A stretch of DNA of 64,000 nt from Malachius bipustulatus (GCA_910589415.1 OU342630.1:47834012-47898011), one strand, 5' to 3'. Positions 25,884 through 38,000 are shown, counted from the stretch's first letter. Translations and numbers: made by a program. Notes: a model not told the origin generated them from the sequence alone.

Positions 25884-26022
25884 AGAAGACAGAAGGCAAG
25901 TATACTCAACGATTAATTCATAATGAATTGTAGGTCAATGAGTATAAGCACATAGAGTGCAATTACTAGCCTGTTAGGTGGGTTCGGAGAATTCCTCCAT
26001 CGCCCATAACAGTTGTCATGAT
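25884..26022 (+). repeat. Right copy of 139-bp direct duplication
   Basis: Partner of 25431-25569. On the minus strand it codes the tail of the integrase-related frame (ending LIDLQFIMN). Confidence 0.85.
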
Positions 26023-26580
26023 CTTCAGTTTTCTTTTTACTTTCGCAACGTTCTTTCAATATATTATTATCCATGTAGCAAAAATTAAAAAACAATGATA
26101 ATTCTTGCTGGGAGATTTCACTAGAATTGAGAATACGAAAGCACTTCTCACATTTTGGTTCTTGTCCATAATCTGCACTTTCTACAACTTGTGGACTTGA
26201 GAAATGGTCATCATTGTCATTTTCACTATGTTGGCTCTCATGTGGATTAGTGGATTATTCATATTGGACGCAGCATTCTCTCCTTCAGTCATAATGTCGA
26301 CTAACTCCTCCTCTGTTGTTAATGTTCTCGCCAGTGATGGTGGTATATTGCTAGAGGTTAATCCAAATTTTGGTTCACAACCAAACAGAGCTTTATATGG
26401 AGAGCGTCCTATTGTCCGATGGAATGAGATATTCTTTTGCCACTGAACAAACTGAAGACCTACTGACCACCTCTTAGATTTTGAATCTGACATCCAAGCT
26501 CTTAACATATTTTCAGCATCCTGATTTGATATTTCAATACTCTCCTGGCTCTGAGGATGTCTAGAACTCTCTAAACGCAA
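25913..26580 (-). pseudogene. KRBA2-like (retroviral-type) integrase C-terminal fragment
   Basis: The minus-strand frame at 26580-26182 reads SRHPQSQESIEISNQDAENM, then SVGLQFVQWQKNISFH and IGRSPYKALFGCEPKFGL. This is the region after the third catalytic acidic residue of integrase cores, as in KRBA2-like proteins and Ty3-type integrases; the QSQ.S.E motif carries the final Glu. After a stop or frameshift near 26182, GQEPKCEKCFRIL (a Cys-x2-Cys tail) and a final frame to 25913 follow. The N-terminal zinc finger and the first two catalytic aspartates are missing, so it is a truncated remnant. Codon use and AT content resemble those of the neighbours. Confidence 0.75.
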
Positions 26581-26854
26581 GCATAGAGTGCAGCATTACA
26601 TGAAGTGGCCAGAATGTTTGGCCTCTTGGTGTAATTTCGAGCTGTTTCATCAAATGGCAGAAATGTGTTTGCGTTTCATGAATGTCTAAAAATGTTAGCC
26701 ATTTAGTGAAATACGCAATCATTTCACTATATCTGGCAGCATTTCATGAAATGGCCAGACTTTTCATGAAATGGCCAATTTCACCAGAAGGCTGCACCAG
26801 ATATTATATAAAATTATATTATATGTATATTATTAAAAATTTATGAATAATAAT

Positions 26855-27960
26855 AAATGATTTTGAAAACAACAAGACATTTTCTGATTGGAAAAAAATT
26901 AAATGTGGTGTTCCTATAAGGTTCCATCTTAGGATCACTCTTATTCTTATGTTATATTAATGATTTACCTGCTTTTTTAAATATTCCAACTTTACTTTAT
27001 GCTGATGATACTTTTCTTGTAATTTCAATTAAATCTAACGATAATATTGATATTAATTTTAAAGTAAATGAAATCTTGGAAAAATTATTTACTTGGTGTG
27101 AGTTGAATAGGATTAAAGTTAATTTTCAAAAGACAAAATTAATTCATTTTTCAAATAAGAATAGAAATAAAAATACAATTCAATTAAATAATAAACTCAA
27201 TATTGAAAACGTAGAATCTTTAAAATTATTAGGTTTCAATTTAGATAGAACTCTTAATTGGAAATTACATATTAATACAATATCAAAAAAACTGTGCAAA
27301 ATTTGCTTCCAACTGCGATTTTTAAAGAATAAAGGATTAAAATTAGGAATTTTAAAAACAGTGTATTATTCAAATTTTTATTCTATTTTAAAATACGGAA
27401 TAATACATTGGGGAAATTCTTTTGATTGGTTAATTATTTTCAAAATTCAAAAAAATTGCACAAGAATACTAAGGCAATGTTAATCGCATGACATCTTGTA
27501 AAAAATTATTTAAAAATTTCAAAATTTTATCATTTCCAAGTCTGTTTGAATACGAACGTCTCTGTTTTGTACATAAAAATAAAAATTTGTTTACTTTTTT
27601 CAATTCTAATACCAGAAATTCTAATACAATTATTTTAAATAAACATAATACCACTCATTATGAATTATCTTCTGAATACATAAGTGCCAAAATTTATAAT
27701 CATTTACCAATAATTACAAAAAATATAATTTAAAAAAAAATTTCAAAATAAATTAAAAATATTTTATTACAAAAATGTTTCTATAGCTTAAATGAATATT
27801 TGAACAATTCTTTGGATTTGTAATTTCATAACTTTATTTCATAATTTCATAATTTTATAACTTTATAACTAATTTTACGATTTATTATTTTCCACAAAAA
27901 ATACAATAATATGTATTTATAATAAGGAAATAAATGTTATTATTATTATTATTATTATCT
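26855..27960 (+). pseudogene. Non-LTR retrotransposon, 3' half of ORF2
   Basis: Coding traces begin with SDWKKIKCGVP (about 26880-26906). After a frameshift they continue with GSILGSLLF, the polymerase signature LLYADDT (about 26994-27015), and an open frame at 27076-27483 with NFQKTKLIHFS, LGFNLDRTLNWKLHIN and YGIIHWGNS. A further frameshift at 27483-27488 leads to the last 80 codons (to 27733). The 3' end carries ATAAGGAAATAAATG and a (TTA)n tail at 27933-27957. This order (RT palm, thumb, tail) fits a 5'-truncated Jockey/I-type LINE. It is degenerate and inactive. Confidence 0.88.
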
Positions 27961-29320
27961 GATAACTCATTGCAATTGAATATAAAGACTCGGTATTCGC
28001 ACGGCATGGGTATACGAATCCGTCCTTTTGATAAGTAGTAGACAAATATATGAACAGAATGAAATCTGTACGTTTATATAATTTAAAATTTGGAACATTC
28101 GTCTTTATGGCAATATACCTACCATCAATATCGGATATAGTACTTGGCACCTTTTATCTAGTCACGAGCTTTACAGCAAAGTTATGGCTCACCCTGTATA
28201 GGTATACCTGTGGCTAGTTATTAAAATCATGAAGGTGTCTGTATTACAATTTCAAGCCAGTGTAAATCATTTTGTAATAAGTCAACTGCCACCTCAACAT
28301 AAATAGTTCACAGATGATTTTCTAAATAACTGTGTTAATTGGCTACTTGGTATAACTCCTGCTCATATAAGTAAGCCGTTTCTCATAAAAATTAATAGAA
28401 AAGTCAATGTGTTAATGAAAAATTATAACTCAGACATGATAATATAATGCACATATATCTATCTCAATGATGTACCTACCTATTTATTAAATTAATGTTC
28501 ACAAATTATCCAATTTATATCTACCTAAGTGTTATAATTTGTTATCAAGTTGATTAAAAATGATTTCTTGTTTTTTGGTATACTTGGTAGGTATACTTAT
28601 ATAGGTACTTACCCTATAGATAAAATAAATTATTATATGAAGCGAAGGGTTAAATTATTGCTTGTACCTTATTTTATTTAGTGACCAATTTAAAATGCAG
28701 ATATGGCGTCATCCCGAGCCATGCACTATTATTCCAACAAAACTCTTTGAGTATTTATAGGAAACTGAATTCCAATAATAAGAAAATTCCTTAATGTTTG
28801 TGTATCTGTCAACTCAACTTCGAAATACTGTCGCATCAAAGTAAAAGAAAACCCAAGAAAACAGTTAAATTTTCTTCACTCTCTTGAAATAAATGGACAT
28901 TTACATAATCAACAATACACAATCATAGGAAAATGGAGAAGCGTTATACACATAAGTATTATAAAAGTTCAAATTACTGTTCACCGATTTATTGACAAAA
29001 GATAGTTGTCACGGAGAATAACTGACTTAATAACAACTAACGTTTCTTCAACACGTTTATATACTTTGTAAAGGGTGGTCCACCACTTATGTCCATCCCC
29101 GAAATAGAGGTTAATATTCGGTAGAATTCGAATACTTGAATCTAGAAGAGTCAAGGATGTGTTTATTATAAAACTTTCGAAGTGTTCGATTTAGTGAAGG
29201 AGCCTTATGACGGTTGACTTATCAGTTGTATCCAAGACCGTCAATTTGCGGGCCCATGTTTATTCAGATTTTTTTACTTATTTTGGTCCATACTATAATA
29301 TACCCTTCAAATATTCGCTA
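27961..29320. other. No recognisable gene
   Basis: This is AT-rich. A remnant CACCCTGTATA terminus lies at 28191-28201 with no partner found. The open frames are unsupported. Confidence 0.45.
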
Positions 29321-30060
29321 TACAGGGTGGGCCATCGAAAAGGTAACAAGCCTAATAATTTGGAAACTGAAGATGTATGCGAAAAAAGCCGAAACAGGTC
29401 GATTTTATTATCGAGTGGGATGTATTTTCGTAACAAATTTAACTACCCAAGTTCACCCCCTTGGCAGGGGTAGCTACCCCTTTGCTTATCATCATAGGGA
29501 ACAGCTATCGAGTGATACATCATTTGAAAGCTTATACTTAAATTCTCTTTACAATATCCAACATTTTGGGTTTCGCTTACATACAGGCTAGCCCAACGAA
29601 AACTAAACGGGCCTAATAACTTGGAAACTGAAGATGTATGCGAAAAACGCCGAAGCAGGTCAACTTTTTTTGTGATGGGGACATCTTTTGACGCGGAAAA
29701 CATAGTCCAAACTTTACCCTCCTAAGCGGGGGTGCATGGCCAGCCCAAATTTTCTTTAGGCGAATTATGTTTTCTTTGGGCCAGCCTGTATGTAAGCGAA
29801 ACCCAAAATATTGGACATCGTTGTAAAGAGAATTCAAGTAGCTTTCAAATGATGAATCATTCGATATCTGTTCCCTATGATGATAAGCAAAGGGGTAGCT
29901 ACCCCTGCCAAGGGGGTGAACTTGGAACTTGGATAGTTAAATTTGTGACGAAAATATATCCCCCTCGATAACAAAATCGATCTGTTTCGGCTTTTTTCGC
30001 ATACATCTTCACTTTTCAAATTATTAACCTTGTTACCTTTTCGATGGCCCACCCTGTATA
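29321..30060. mobile_element. Foldback element with GGGTGGGCCATCG ends
   Basis: The left end TACAGGGTGGGCCATCGAAA and the right end TTTCGATGGCCCACCCTGTA are complementary, with arms of about 260 bp (GCAGGGGTAGCTACCCC occurs in both). It is non-coding. A related smaller element is inserted at the centre. Confidence 0.85.
29582..29790. mobile_element. Inner relative nested at the centre of the foldback
   Basis: The ends TACAGGCTAGCCC (29582) and GGGCCAGCCTGTA (to 29790) are inverted. Its left arm (GGAAACTGAAGATGTATGCG, 29625-29644) repeats the outer element's own left arm (29361-29380). So this is either an insertion of a relative or a partial duplication of the arm. Confidence 0.65.
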
Positions 30061-30289
30061 TTTTTAACACACTGCATATGCTGAGGGAATAAACTAAAAT
30101 CTATCGCCCCTCTCCCTCCTCTGCCGTAATATTCCTACGTTTTTTTATTAAAAGTTATAAAAAAATGTCAAATATCAAAAGTTGGAGGGTATGTCATTCC
30201 ATCTGTTTGGAGACTGGACTTTTATTTATCCAGGGTGTCTCAAAAAGGCGCAGGGATTTAGTGATATTTGGTATTATTTGCATTTGGTA

Positions 30290-31430
30290 TTTTAACTAAA
30301 TGTGAGGGATGGTTTATGTGGTCCCAAACACTGAAGCCAGCGGGCTTATTGTATTTCTCACATTTAGAATTTCCTTGATTAGAAGAGCTCCGTTCCTATT
30401 TGACAAGGTTCAGCAGTCCGCTAACCAAGGTCTTTTCCGCCAGCAGGCTCCCGGGGCTGAGTAGTCCCAGGACCGCATAGCGCGTTCTTGCGAGTGCTGG
30501 ACACTCGAATATCACAGGAGAAGCTGTATCATCTTCCTCATTGCAGAGTCTACAAACTGGTTCTCCTCTGTATATCTTCAGCTTATGTGGGTAGGTGGCA
30601 GTGTCCTGTGAGAAGACCCACCACCGTTCTGATCTGCATTCTGTTTAGTTGCAGTATCTGTCTGGCAAGGTTTTGAGAGGGCTCCTTAATCATCACCTTA
30701 CCATGTTTGTTTCCTGTTATACTGTTCCAGTGTTCTATATGTCGGGTTTTTACCCACTGAGCCACCACCCCGCGTACAGGGTTCTTTGGGATGCCAAACA
30801 CTGGTTCGGGCCCAGTGTAGTTCATCCCAGCGCCTTTCTTGGCTAGTTGATCTGCAGCCTCATTACCAGGCGTCCCATGCACGGTGATCCGGAACCCAAG
30901 CTAGTTTCACCACGTTGCGTCTGGCTAAGTCGATGAGGTCTTGCAGGCATTCCCAGACCAGTTTTGATCTGATTTCATAAGCTGCAAGGGCTTTCAGGCT
31001 AGCCTGACTGTCGGAGAGGATGTATATTTCCCTACCTCGATAGTTCTTTCTAGTATTCTGTCCAACGCATAGCCTAATTGCATTTATTTCAGCCTGAAAG
31101 ATGCTGGCATGCGTCCCCAGTGGCACGTAAATATTGCATCCGGGGACCACCCCATCATGCACTCCATCTCCGGTACCTGTCTCTGTCTTTGAGCCGTCTC
31201 TGTACCAGAGCAGCCCTTTTTTCAGGCACAGGTATTCCATTTGTTACCATTCTTTCCAGTCCATTAGAACCTTAAATGGTTTTACAAAATTTAATGATAT
31301 CGTAGGGGTAGGACTCATACGATCGGATTGCATTTCCAGGATAGGATCTGCGATGGTATCAGTTATTCTGGAATGCCCGGTTTTCCTAGGTTTGTCCCAG
31401 TTTTGGTTTTGTTTCAGCCTGTTTTAGTGT
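30290..31430 (-). pseudogene. Non-LTR retrotransposon C-terminus with RNase H domain
   Basis: On the minus strand 31240-30863 reads LLWYRDGSKTETG, HASIFQAEINAI and IYILSDSQASLKAL. These carry the first three RNase H acidic residues (D-E-D). A frameshift near 30880 leads to GNEAADQLAKKGA, the fourth part of the domain. Further on, CRLCNEEDDTASPVIFECPA (about 30550-30490) is the C-terminal Cys/His motif. This order is typical of Jockey/I-group LINEs such as those encoding RNase H. Traces extend up to about 31430. The reverse transcriptase and endonuclease are missing, so this is a 5'-truncated dead copy. Confidence 0.88.
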
Positions 31431-32400
31431 AGGGACTTAGTGGTACCTACCAAAGCTTTTAGCACCCTATATTGTTGTATTTTTGAGTTTTCGTAAAATT
31501 CAAGTAAGATTTTATGTACCTACCTAGGTACATATTTCATTATAATAATAATTATGGATAGAGATACTTTTAAGTTATAAGACCCGTGACTACTATTTTA
31601 ACTTTAAATTGTATAGTCTAAATTGTATACATGCATCTAATAGTGTAGAGTGTAGGAACCTCTCAGATTCAGTGTATTCTTTTTTTACAGAGGGTGCCCG
31701 AAAATAGCATGTAGGTACATAGGTACTTAATAAAAGAGGGAGCGATTCTAAAAAAAATAAGACTTTCTTTTTTTTATAAACTTATGCCAGACGTAGGTAC
31801 CGTTTTCAAGATACACGTAGTAAAAGTTGATTTTTTTTTTTAATTTTTTGCAAATATCTCAAGAGCCGTAGGTATGAGACCAATTAAAAAAAAATTAGTG
31901 ATGTATATTTTGGGTATTATATAGGTACCTACTTTTCAAGGAGGATTTCAACTCCTTAACTTCTATAACTTCGTCTCAGAATACAAGTTTTTAGGAAAAG
32001 TATTATTTTTCTGAGGAATCATTTTATAGGTTCATCCTATTTCAGGGGAGCCTGTATATTATTTGAATATTCGAAGCGTAAATGTGACTGTCAGAATCCT
32101 AGCAGGAGTCAGCCGGTCCAGTAGTATAAAAAATGGAAATGAGTGATGTTTATTGTTGGGATGTCATATAAGATTATGAAGATTTAATATTCAGAGGCGC
32201 CAGCGGTCCTAGAGGCGGTATTCGCTAACCGAGGAGTATTGTGTTACATTATGGAAAAGGTGTTGCCTAAGATTATATGCGCTCTTCTCTAGGGTCATCA
32301 TCAGCATATCATCCAGAACAAAAGGGATCGTTCCGGGTTATAGATAGATTAAAACAGGAATCATATTCTCGCCGACACAAGATTTCATTCTTTTATAAAT
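31431..32400. other. No gene; remnant of a TACAGAGGGTG/GCCTGTATA repeat
   Basis: Segments at 31686-31700 (TTACAGAGGGTGCCCG) and 32046-32062 (GGGAGCCTGTATATT) look like diverged ends of one more palindromic element about 370 bp long. Otherwise it is AT-rich and non-coding. Confidence 0.35.
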
Positions 32401-32998
32401 TCATTTTGTCCACGACTACCGTATAATATGTACCTTATGAATGAGTCTTCTAATGCATAAGCATAGTCATAATTCACGTGAATTATAACCCGTGGATAAT
32501 AGCCAGTGAATAATCATTATTCACTGGTCTAGAATTGCTAAGGATACGCGGTCTATATTTAGTATCTGGCAAGCATTTATCAGTACGTTTAGGCAATAAC
32601 CAGGCACTTTAATTAGTTAACCTTATGCCAATCATAAAAATCTTCTTAAAGTATTAGTTTGATCTGGTTTGTAATGCGCAAAAAAATTAAAATTAAATAG
32701 AATATTATTATATCAAGTAAATAAGCCATTGACATGACATGACAAGCAAAGCATAAATTGTTGTCAATTTGAAACGTCATAACTACTAGCATAGGTACCT
32801 ACTATTTCTGTTAGAATTGTTTATTACTAACCTTAAATAATAGATCAAAAATCAAACCTAAAAAATATCATTCGTTGGAAATAACATTCTTCATCATAAT
32901 AATAATTAATCTGTTAGGTTAGGCACTTCATCATAACCTAACTATTAAGTAGACCTAGGCCCATGTATTGTAATTAATTTATGGTAACCTATAGATAG

Positions 32999-33369
32999 AA
33001 AGTGGTTGATGAGATTTGGAAAATAATACGCATGCCCCTCGGAACAGCTGATAGTCATGCTGTGTGTTGCCAGATTCACTTGTATTTACCAACAGACGGT
33101 TATATGGTGAAGTTTAAAAGAATTACTATTACAAGTTTATAAATTAGATATTAAGATTATAAAGTGAGGGGGGAACATAGTTTAAGTTTAATTATATGAA
33201 ATTTATATGTAGGGCGAGTAATTCTAAACTGTTAATTGTACTAATACTACGGTATAATTGCCGATTTTGGTCTGTTGGTAAATACCAGTGAATCTGGCAA
33301 CACACAGCATGACCATCAGCTGTTCCGAGGGGCATGCGTATTATTATTATCCAAATCTCATCAACCACT
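32999..33369. repeat. Inverted repeat directly upstream of recombinase remnant B
   Basis: About 100-bp arms at 32999-33098 and 33268-33369 are almost perfect complements (CCTCGGAACAGCTGAT; CAACACACAGCATGAC). They surround 169 bp of AT-rich DNA. The right arm ends about 55 bp before the ATG at 33425. It could be a MITE inserted in the promoter region or an integral palindrome of the element. Confidence 0.85.
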
Positions 33370-33424
33370 TCAATAACAGGATTACCAACTTATAGTTTAA
33401 TAATTTAGTTAGTTAAAAATTAAA

Positions 33425-33631
33425 ATGGAAATAATTGATAGTGAGGACGAAATACTGTGTACTCCACCGGAGATAACGGAAGCAGCAAAGGTAACTTACC
33501 TGAATTTGTTGCCTAAGAAATCCCGAAATCTTTATTTAACTGTATACAACACCTTTATGAACTGGAAGGCGACCAAGAAAATTAATTCATTCTCATTGTT
33601 TAAAATAAATTTTTGGAATCAAAGTAAATAG
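33425..33631 (+). pseudogene. Crypton-type tyrosine recombinase, N-terminal remnant B
   Basis: This 68-residue frame has an acidic start (MEIIDSEDEILCTPPEITEA), then LNLLPKKSRNLYLTVYNTFM and NWKATKK. The TPPE ... LNLLP.KSR..Y...Y..F..W pattern matches the N-terminal DNA-binding (SAM-like) region of insect Crypton-like recombinases and, residue by residue in spacing, the frame at 42472-42681. After about residue 57 the family pattern is lost and a stop follows, so the catalytic domain is deleted. It could still make a small DNA-binding protein; no evidence either way. Confidence 0.6.
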
Positions 33632-33633
33632 CA

Positions 33634-33778
33634 GTCGTGGACAAAGTATAGTATTATACTCGCATATAATGAGCTATTATCCACTCAGGTTAATTATGTC
33701 ACTCGCTAACGCTCGTGACATAAACTTAACCTTCGTGGATAATAGCCCCCATTATATGCTCGTTTAATAATATACTAT
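33634..33778 (+). repeat. 3' terminal hairpin block B
   Basis: GTCGTGG (33634) opens the block and AATAATATACTAT closes it. Consecutive stems GCATATAATG, GCTATTATCCAC, GGTTAA and TGTCAC on the left pair with GTGACA, TTAACC, GTGGATAATAGC and CATTATATGC on the right. They are separated by 1-5 nt unpaired steps and close on the loop TCGCTAACGCTC. Confidence 0.8.
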
Positions 33779-33898
33779 TATCTTATCATAGAAAACCATT
33801 TATCTACATTAATTATTGCCGTTCTCCTATTATAATATTTATCAATTCTCCTACTTCATTGTTTTTCCAAAATATTTGATATTGGAAACTCTAGAATA

Positions 33899-34247
33899 AT
33901 ACAGGATGTCCCGTAATTAGCGTGCAATACTGAAACAGCAGACTCTATTTTCAAAAATATGAAAAAAAGTTCCTATAAAAATAGGTCAAGAAATGCTTCC
34001 TAAGGGAGCTACAGCCCCCGAAAGGGGAGCCCATGAAGATGGTTTTTATTTAATACCTCCGAACCCGTTCAAGATAGAAAAGTGAAATTTTGGGAATTTA
34101 TCAAACTTTTTATGGCCAATAAGATGCAATTACAAAAATTAAAAAATTTTCATCAGGGGGGGTCAGATAGGTGAAGAGTGAGGTTAAAATCACCCTAACT
34201 TTTTTTGTATGTACCTCGTGCCAGGATTTGAGATCAGATTATGGAAT
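33899..34247. repeat. Left half of a repeat interrupted by the BEL element
   Basis: A TACAGGATGTCCCGTAATTA terminus opens a repeat of the TACAGGGTG class that runs up to the BEL/Pao insertion point. The BEL target duplication GGAAT (34243-34247) lies at its edge and sequence resumes at 40850. I found no right-hand terminus. Confidence 0.5.
34243..34247. repeat. BEL/Pao target-site duplication (left)
   Basis: GGAAT, repeated at 40850-40854. A 5-bp duplication is usual for BEL/Pao integration. Confidence 0.85.
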
Positions 34248-34481
34248 TGTAGGGGATGTTCACTGCCCACATTCGAAACACAAAAGGGTTCAATTTATTG
34301 ATGTAATTTATTAATTATTTTTATTGACATAAAGTTTTTACAATTAATTCGTAACTAGGTATTGTTTTTGTTTTTTTTCCTGCTTACTAAGAAGCAAACA
34401 TCAGCACTTGCCGGAACTGGCAAAGTTGCCAAAATTGAATAAAAAGATTAAAATACAAGAATATTAAAATAAGACGTAACA
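34248..34481 (-). repeat. BEL/Pao 3' LTR
   Basis: This 234-bp LTR reads TGTTACGTC ... CCCCTACA on the minus strand. It appears identical by eye to 40616-40849. AATAAA polyadenylation-type words occur in the second half. The adjoining CAAGGCGGCCAGAA (minus strand, just inward of 34481) is the likely polypurine-type priming site. Confidence 0.93.
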
Positions 34482-34692
34482 TTCTGGCCGCCTTGAAAGT
34501 ATTAACTTTCAACACAATAATATGGTTACTAAAGTATTATCAATATTCCAAAGGTACATAATTGTGTCGTTAACATAACTGTTATCGTACTGTAAATCGT
34601 ACAACATTATCATAACATAACAAGTAAAAGTAAAAAGGTTTTAAAGAAACATGTAATCTAAAAATCAAAAAAATGCCAAATGAGTCTAATTA

Positions 34693-34893
34693 TTAATTTT
34701 CACTATCACTTGAGTCTTCGTTAATTGGTAAAGGACAAATTTTGATAAACGCTCGTTTCACTACACCACTAGAAGTTTTAATGGAGGCCACCCTGGCTAC
34801 ACCGTCAGCACCACTATGAATGTCAACAACACGTCCTAATCGCCATAAAAGAACAGGTACGTTGTTGTCTTTAATAAGAACCATGGAGCCCAC
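34693..34893 (-). CDS. BEL/Pao polyprotein C-terminal tail beyond the stop
   Basis: From the codon after the stop at 35005-35007, the same frame stays open to 34693. The part starting at the first Met (34893) reads MGSMVLIKDNNVPVLLWRLG and ends with an acidic EDSSDSEN tail. This is the small beta-rich domain after the integrase core in BEL/Pao (DUF5641 type, with V.IKD...P...W.LGRV). It is not expected to be translated separately; it is the detached end of the polyprotein. Confidence 0.75.
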   Translation of the reverse strand: MGSMVLIKDNNVPVLLWRLGRVVDIHSGADGVARVASIKTSSGVVKRAFIKICPLPINEDSSDSEN

Positions 34894-35004
34894 TTGTAGA
34901 CTATGGAGATTCTGAAACCATTTTTGACGTTCTTGAAGCTCTGCGACATATTCCTGACACCAACGCTGCCAGAAGTGTTGCTGCTTGGCAATAACCTGCT
35001 GGTA

Positions 35005-38000
35005 TTATGAGAGACGATTCTCCTTGATAAACTGGTAGTTGGGGTCCGGAATGGCAGTCAACCTTCTCCCGATTAAAAAATGCGCCGGAGTGAGAGCCTC
35101 AAGGTCATTGGGATCCGAGGATAATGGAGTGAGTGGACGGGAATTAATCACCGCTTCAATTTGAATTAATGTTGTGTTAAATTGTTCATAGGTGAAGTGA
35201 GTCTTTCTCATCACCCTTAATAGGTGATGTTTAACCGTCTTAACGCCAGCTTCCCACAGTCCGCCGAAATGAGGGGAACGGGGAGGAATAAAATGCCACG
35301 AAATACCTTCTAAGGTAAGATTATCGTGAATACCTGTGTGATTTGATGAAAGTGACTTATATAGCTCTCGAAGCTCATTTTTTGCACCAACATAATTTGT
35401 ACCGTTATCTGAAAATATATGGGAAGGTTTACCCCTACGTGAGAAAAACCTTCTAAAACACATCATAAATCCCTGAGTGGATAAATCCGTGACAATTTCC
35501 AAGTGAATAGCCTTTGTGGTGAAACAAATGAAAAGGCAAATATAACATTTGATTGTTTTACAATTTCGACCTCTTCTGTCTCGAATGAGGAAGGGTCCGG
35601 CAAAGTCAGTACCACTTACAGAGAAGGGAAGATTTTCCTGTACTCGTAATGGAGGTAAGTTACCCATCTGTGGAGTTAAAGAATAAGGTTTGGTTTTAAA
35701 GCAGCGTACGCATCGGTGAACTGTTGAACGTGCCAAAGAACGACCTCCCAAAGGCCAATACTCTTCTCTGATTGAGGATAGAAGTAATTGAGGAGGGGCA
35801 TGTAAAAGAGTTACATGTTTATGTAAAAAAAGTTGCCTTGTCAAGGGATGTTTGGCAGAAAGTAACAGAGGATGTTTTTTCTCGTAAGGAAAATTTGAAC
35901 TCTCTAGTCTTCCACCAACCCGAAGAAGACCAAAATCATCGATAAACGGATTTAAGCGTTTTAAAATGCCTTTGTATACCCTTGAGTTATTTTCCTTCAA
36001 CCATTGTATTTCCTTAGAGAATGTTTCTGCCTGAGCACATCTGACTAATGTATTGACAGCATTTTTATGCTCTGTAACCGTCAAAGGTCCCTGTTTTCTA
36101 TTTTCCGGTGAAGCCCTACAGTTACTAAGGAAACGAAGCAGATACGCCGTAATGCGTTTTGATTTATTAAAATCCGAGTACCTATCCCAAATGTTGAAAC
36201 TTCCCACCTGACAAGTTACCAGTGATCTGGCCGCCTTGCGAATTTCCGGAATTTCAGGTTCAAAAACTAATGACGAGATCGGCCACTCTTCTGGGGAAAG
36301 GGGCAGCCAGCTTGGCCCGTGCCACCAAAGAGGGTTAAATATAAGCGACTCTGCCTCTGTGCCACGCGAAACAATATCTGCGGGGTTATCCCCAGACGAA
36401 ATGTGATGCCATTGTTTATCCTTGGTAAGAGTCTGAATGCGAGCGACTCTGTTCGAAACAAAGACTTGAAGTTTACTGGGTACTGTTTGTATCCAGCAGA
36501 GGACAATGGAAGAGTCAGACCACAAATGAATGGACTCGAAATTGACCCGTAATGAATTTATGATCTTATCAACTAGTTCAGACAAGAGAAGCGCAGCACA
36601 AAGCTCAAGTCTTGGTATTGTTAAAGTTTTTAAGGGCGCGACCCTTGATCGAGCACATAACAAATTACAATTAGTTTGTCCATCAGTCATTTGTGTGCGT
36701 ATATAAAGACACGCGCCGTATCCCTCCTGAGAAGCATCTCCAAAGCCATGAAGTTGCATGGACATCACTGGACTACCAGAGATCCTTCTGGGGATCTTTA
36801 ATTGATTTAATGTAGACAATTGTTGTCTAAATGTCTGATATTCTTGAAGCAGGTCTTTCGGAATTTGTTCATCCCATGACAACTTGAGTTGCCACATCCT
36901 TTGCAACATGAACTTTGCCCTTATAACACATGGAGCAACTAGTCCCAAGGGATCCCAAACCTGAGCAATGTCAGAGAGTAACGATCTCTTCGTACTGACT
37001 GCCGATGGGTCAAATTCCTTGATAAAGTACCTTAATACATCCTCTTGAGGGGACCACAAAAGTCCCAAAGTTTTACTATCAGTGTAGTCACCCAACTGAC
37101 AGAAGGTCTCCTTAACCGTATCTGGTGATAAGAAATGTGATAGAATTTCCTCATTGTTGGAAATCCACTTATGCAGGGGAAAGCCTGCTGAATGTAAGAT
37201 ACCTTGGATATCCTTTGCTAAGGACACCGTTTCATGAGCTGAATCAGTGCCTGTTAGTAGGTCATCCATATAAATGTCTGTCAACATTACCTGGGATGCC
37301 GTTGGGTATTTATCTTTTGCCTCAATAGCTAACTGTTTGAGACATCTTGTGGCCAAATACGGTGATGAAGCCAACCCGTATGTGACTGTATTTAACATGT
37401 ACTCCTGTGGTTCAGCACTAGGCTCCGAAGTCCAAAGGATTAATTGTAGTGAACGGTCTTCGTGATTTACCCAAATTTGCCTATACATCATTTTAATGTC
37501 TGCAGCTATTATGTATTTCGGAACACGAAATCTTAAAAAGATCGAATGAAGATTATCTTGAACTTTTGGGCCTATGAACTGCAGATCATTAAGTGATGAT
37601 CCTGTGGAGCTCCTTGCTGAGCCATCAAATACAACACGAAGTTTTGTAGTATTCCCGTTATCCTTTGTGACACCATGATGTGGCAGAAAGTAAATGTCTG
37701 GGGGAAGATTTCTTGGATCTACCCTGGACATATGTCCAAGTGTCTCATACTCATTCATGAATGAGTTATAAAGTTTTCCAAATTGAGGATTATTCTGCAT
37801 TTTCCGTTGTAAGTTGAGAAATCTCTTTAGCGCTATTGTTCTAGAGTCACCCAAGGCTTCTCGCGAGACCTTCAAAGGAATTTTTACAACAAACTTGCTG
37901 TCGTGGTGACGTGTTGTAGTTTCTTCAAAAATATTCTCGCATTTCTGTTCATCTGGAGAAAGCACTGATTGATGACTCAATACTTCCTCGACTTCCCAGA

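Larger units (their letters stand above)
25376..26795. mobile_element. TIR element carrying a KRBA2-like integrase fragment
   Basis: The 41-bp termini at 25376-25416 and 26755-26795 are inverted copies with one mismatch (GCAGCCTTCTGGTGAA from each end). Subterminal words of the type TTTCATGAAATGGCC are iterated at 26590-26780 (TTTCATCAAATGGC, TTTCACTATATCTGGC and so on), which suggests protein-binding repeats. Inside lie a 139-bp direct duplication and a truncated minus-strand integrase. The combination fits a DNA transposon using a retroviral-type integrase (Ginger/KRBA2-like), now defective. Confidence 0.7.
32404..33778 (+). mobile_element. Crypton-like element remnant B
   Basis: The left motif TTTTGTCCACGACTACC (32404) is the inverse of AGTCGTGGACAAAG (33633-33646). 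Inside lie palindromes at 32468-32535 (ATAATTCACGTGAATTAT; CCAGTGAATAAT and complement), a large inverted repeat at 32999-33369, an N-terminal recombinase frame at 33425-33631, and a terminal hairpin block ending AATAATATACTAT at 33778. The same order of parts is found in copies A and C, and most of the recombinase gene is deleted. Confidence 0.6.

Noticed and set aside
25431..26022. 139-bp duplication read as LTRs of a short retrotransposon
   Set aside because: The right copy is continuous with the integrase-related coding frame, there is no TG...CA boundary, and no primer-binding site is visible.
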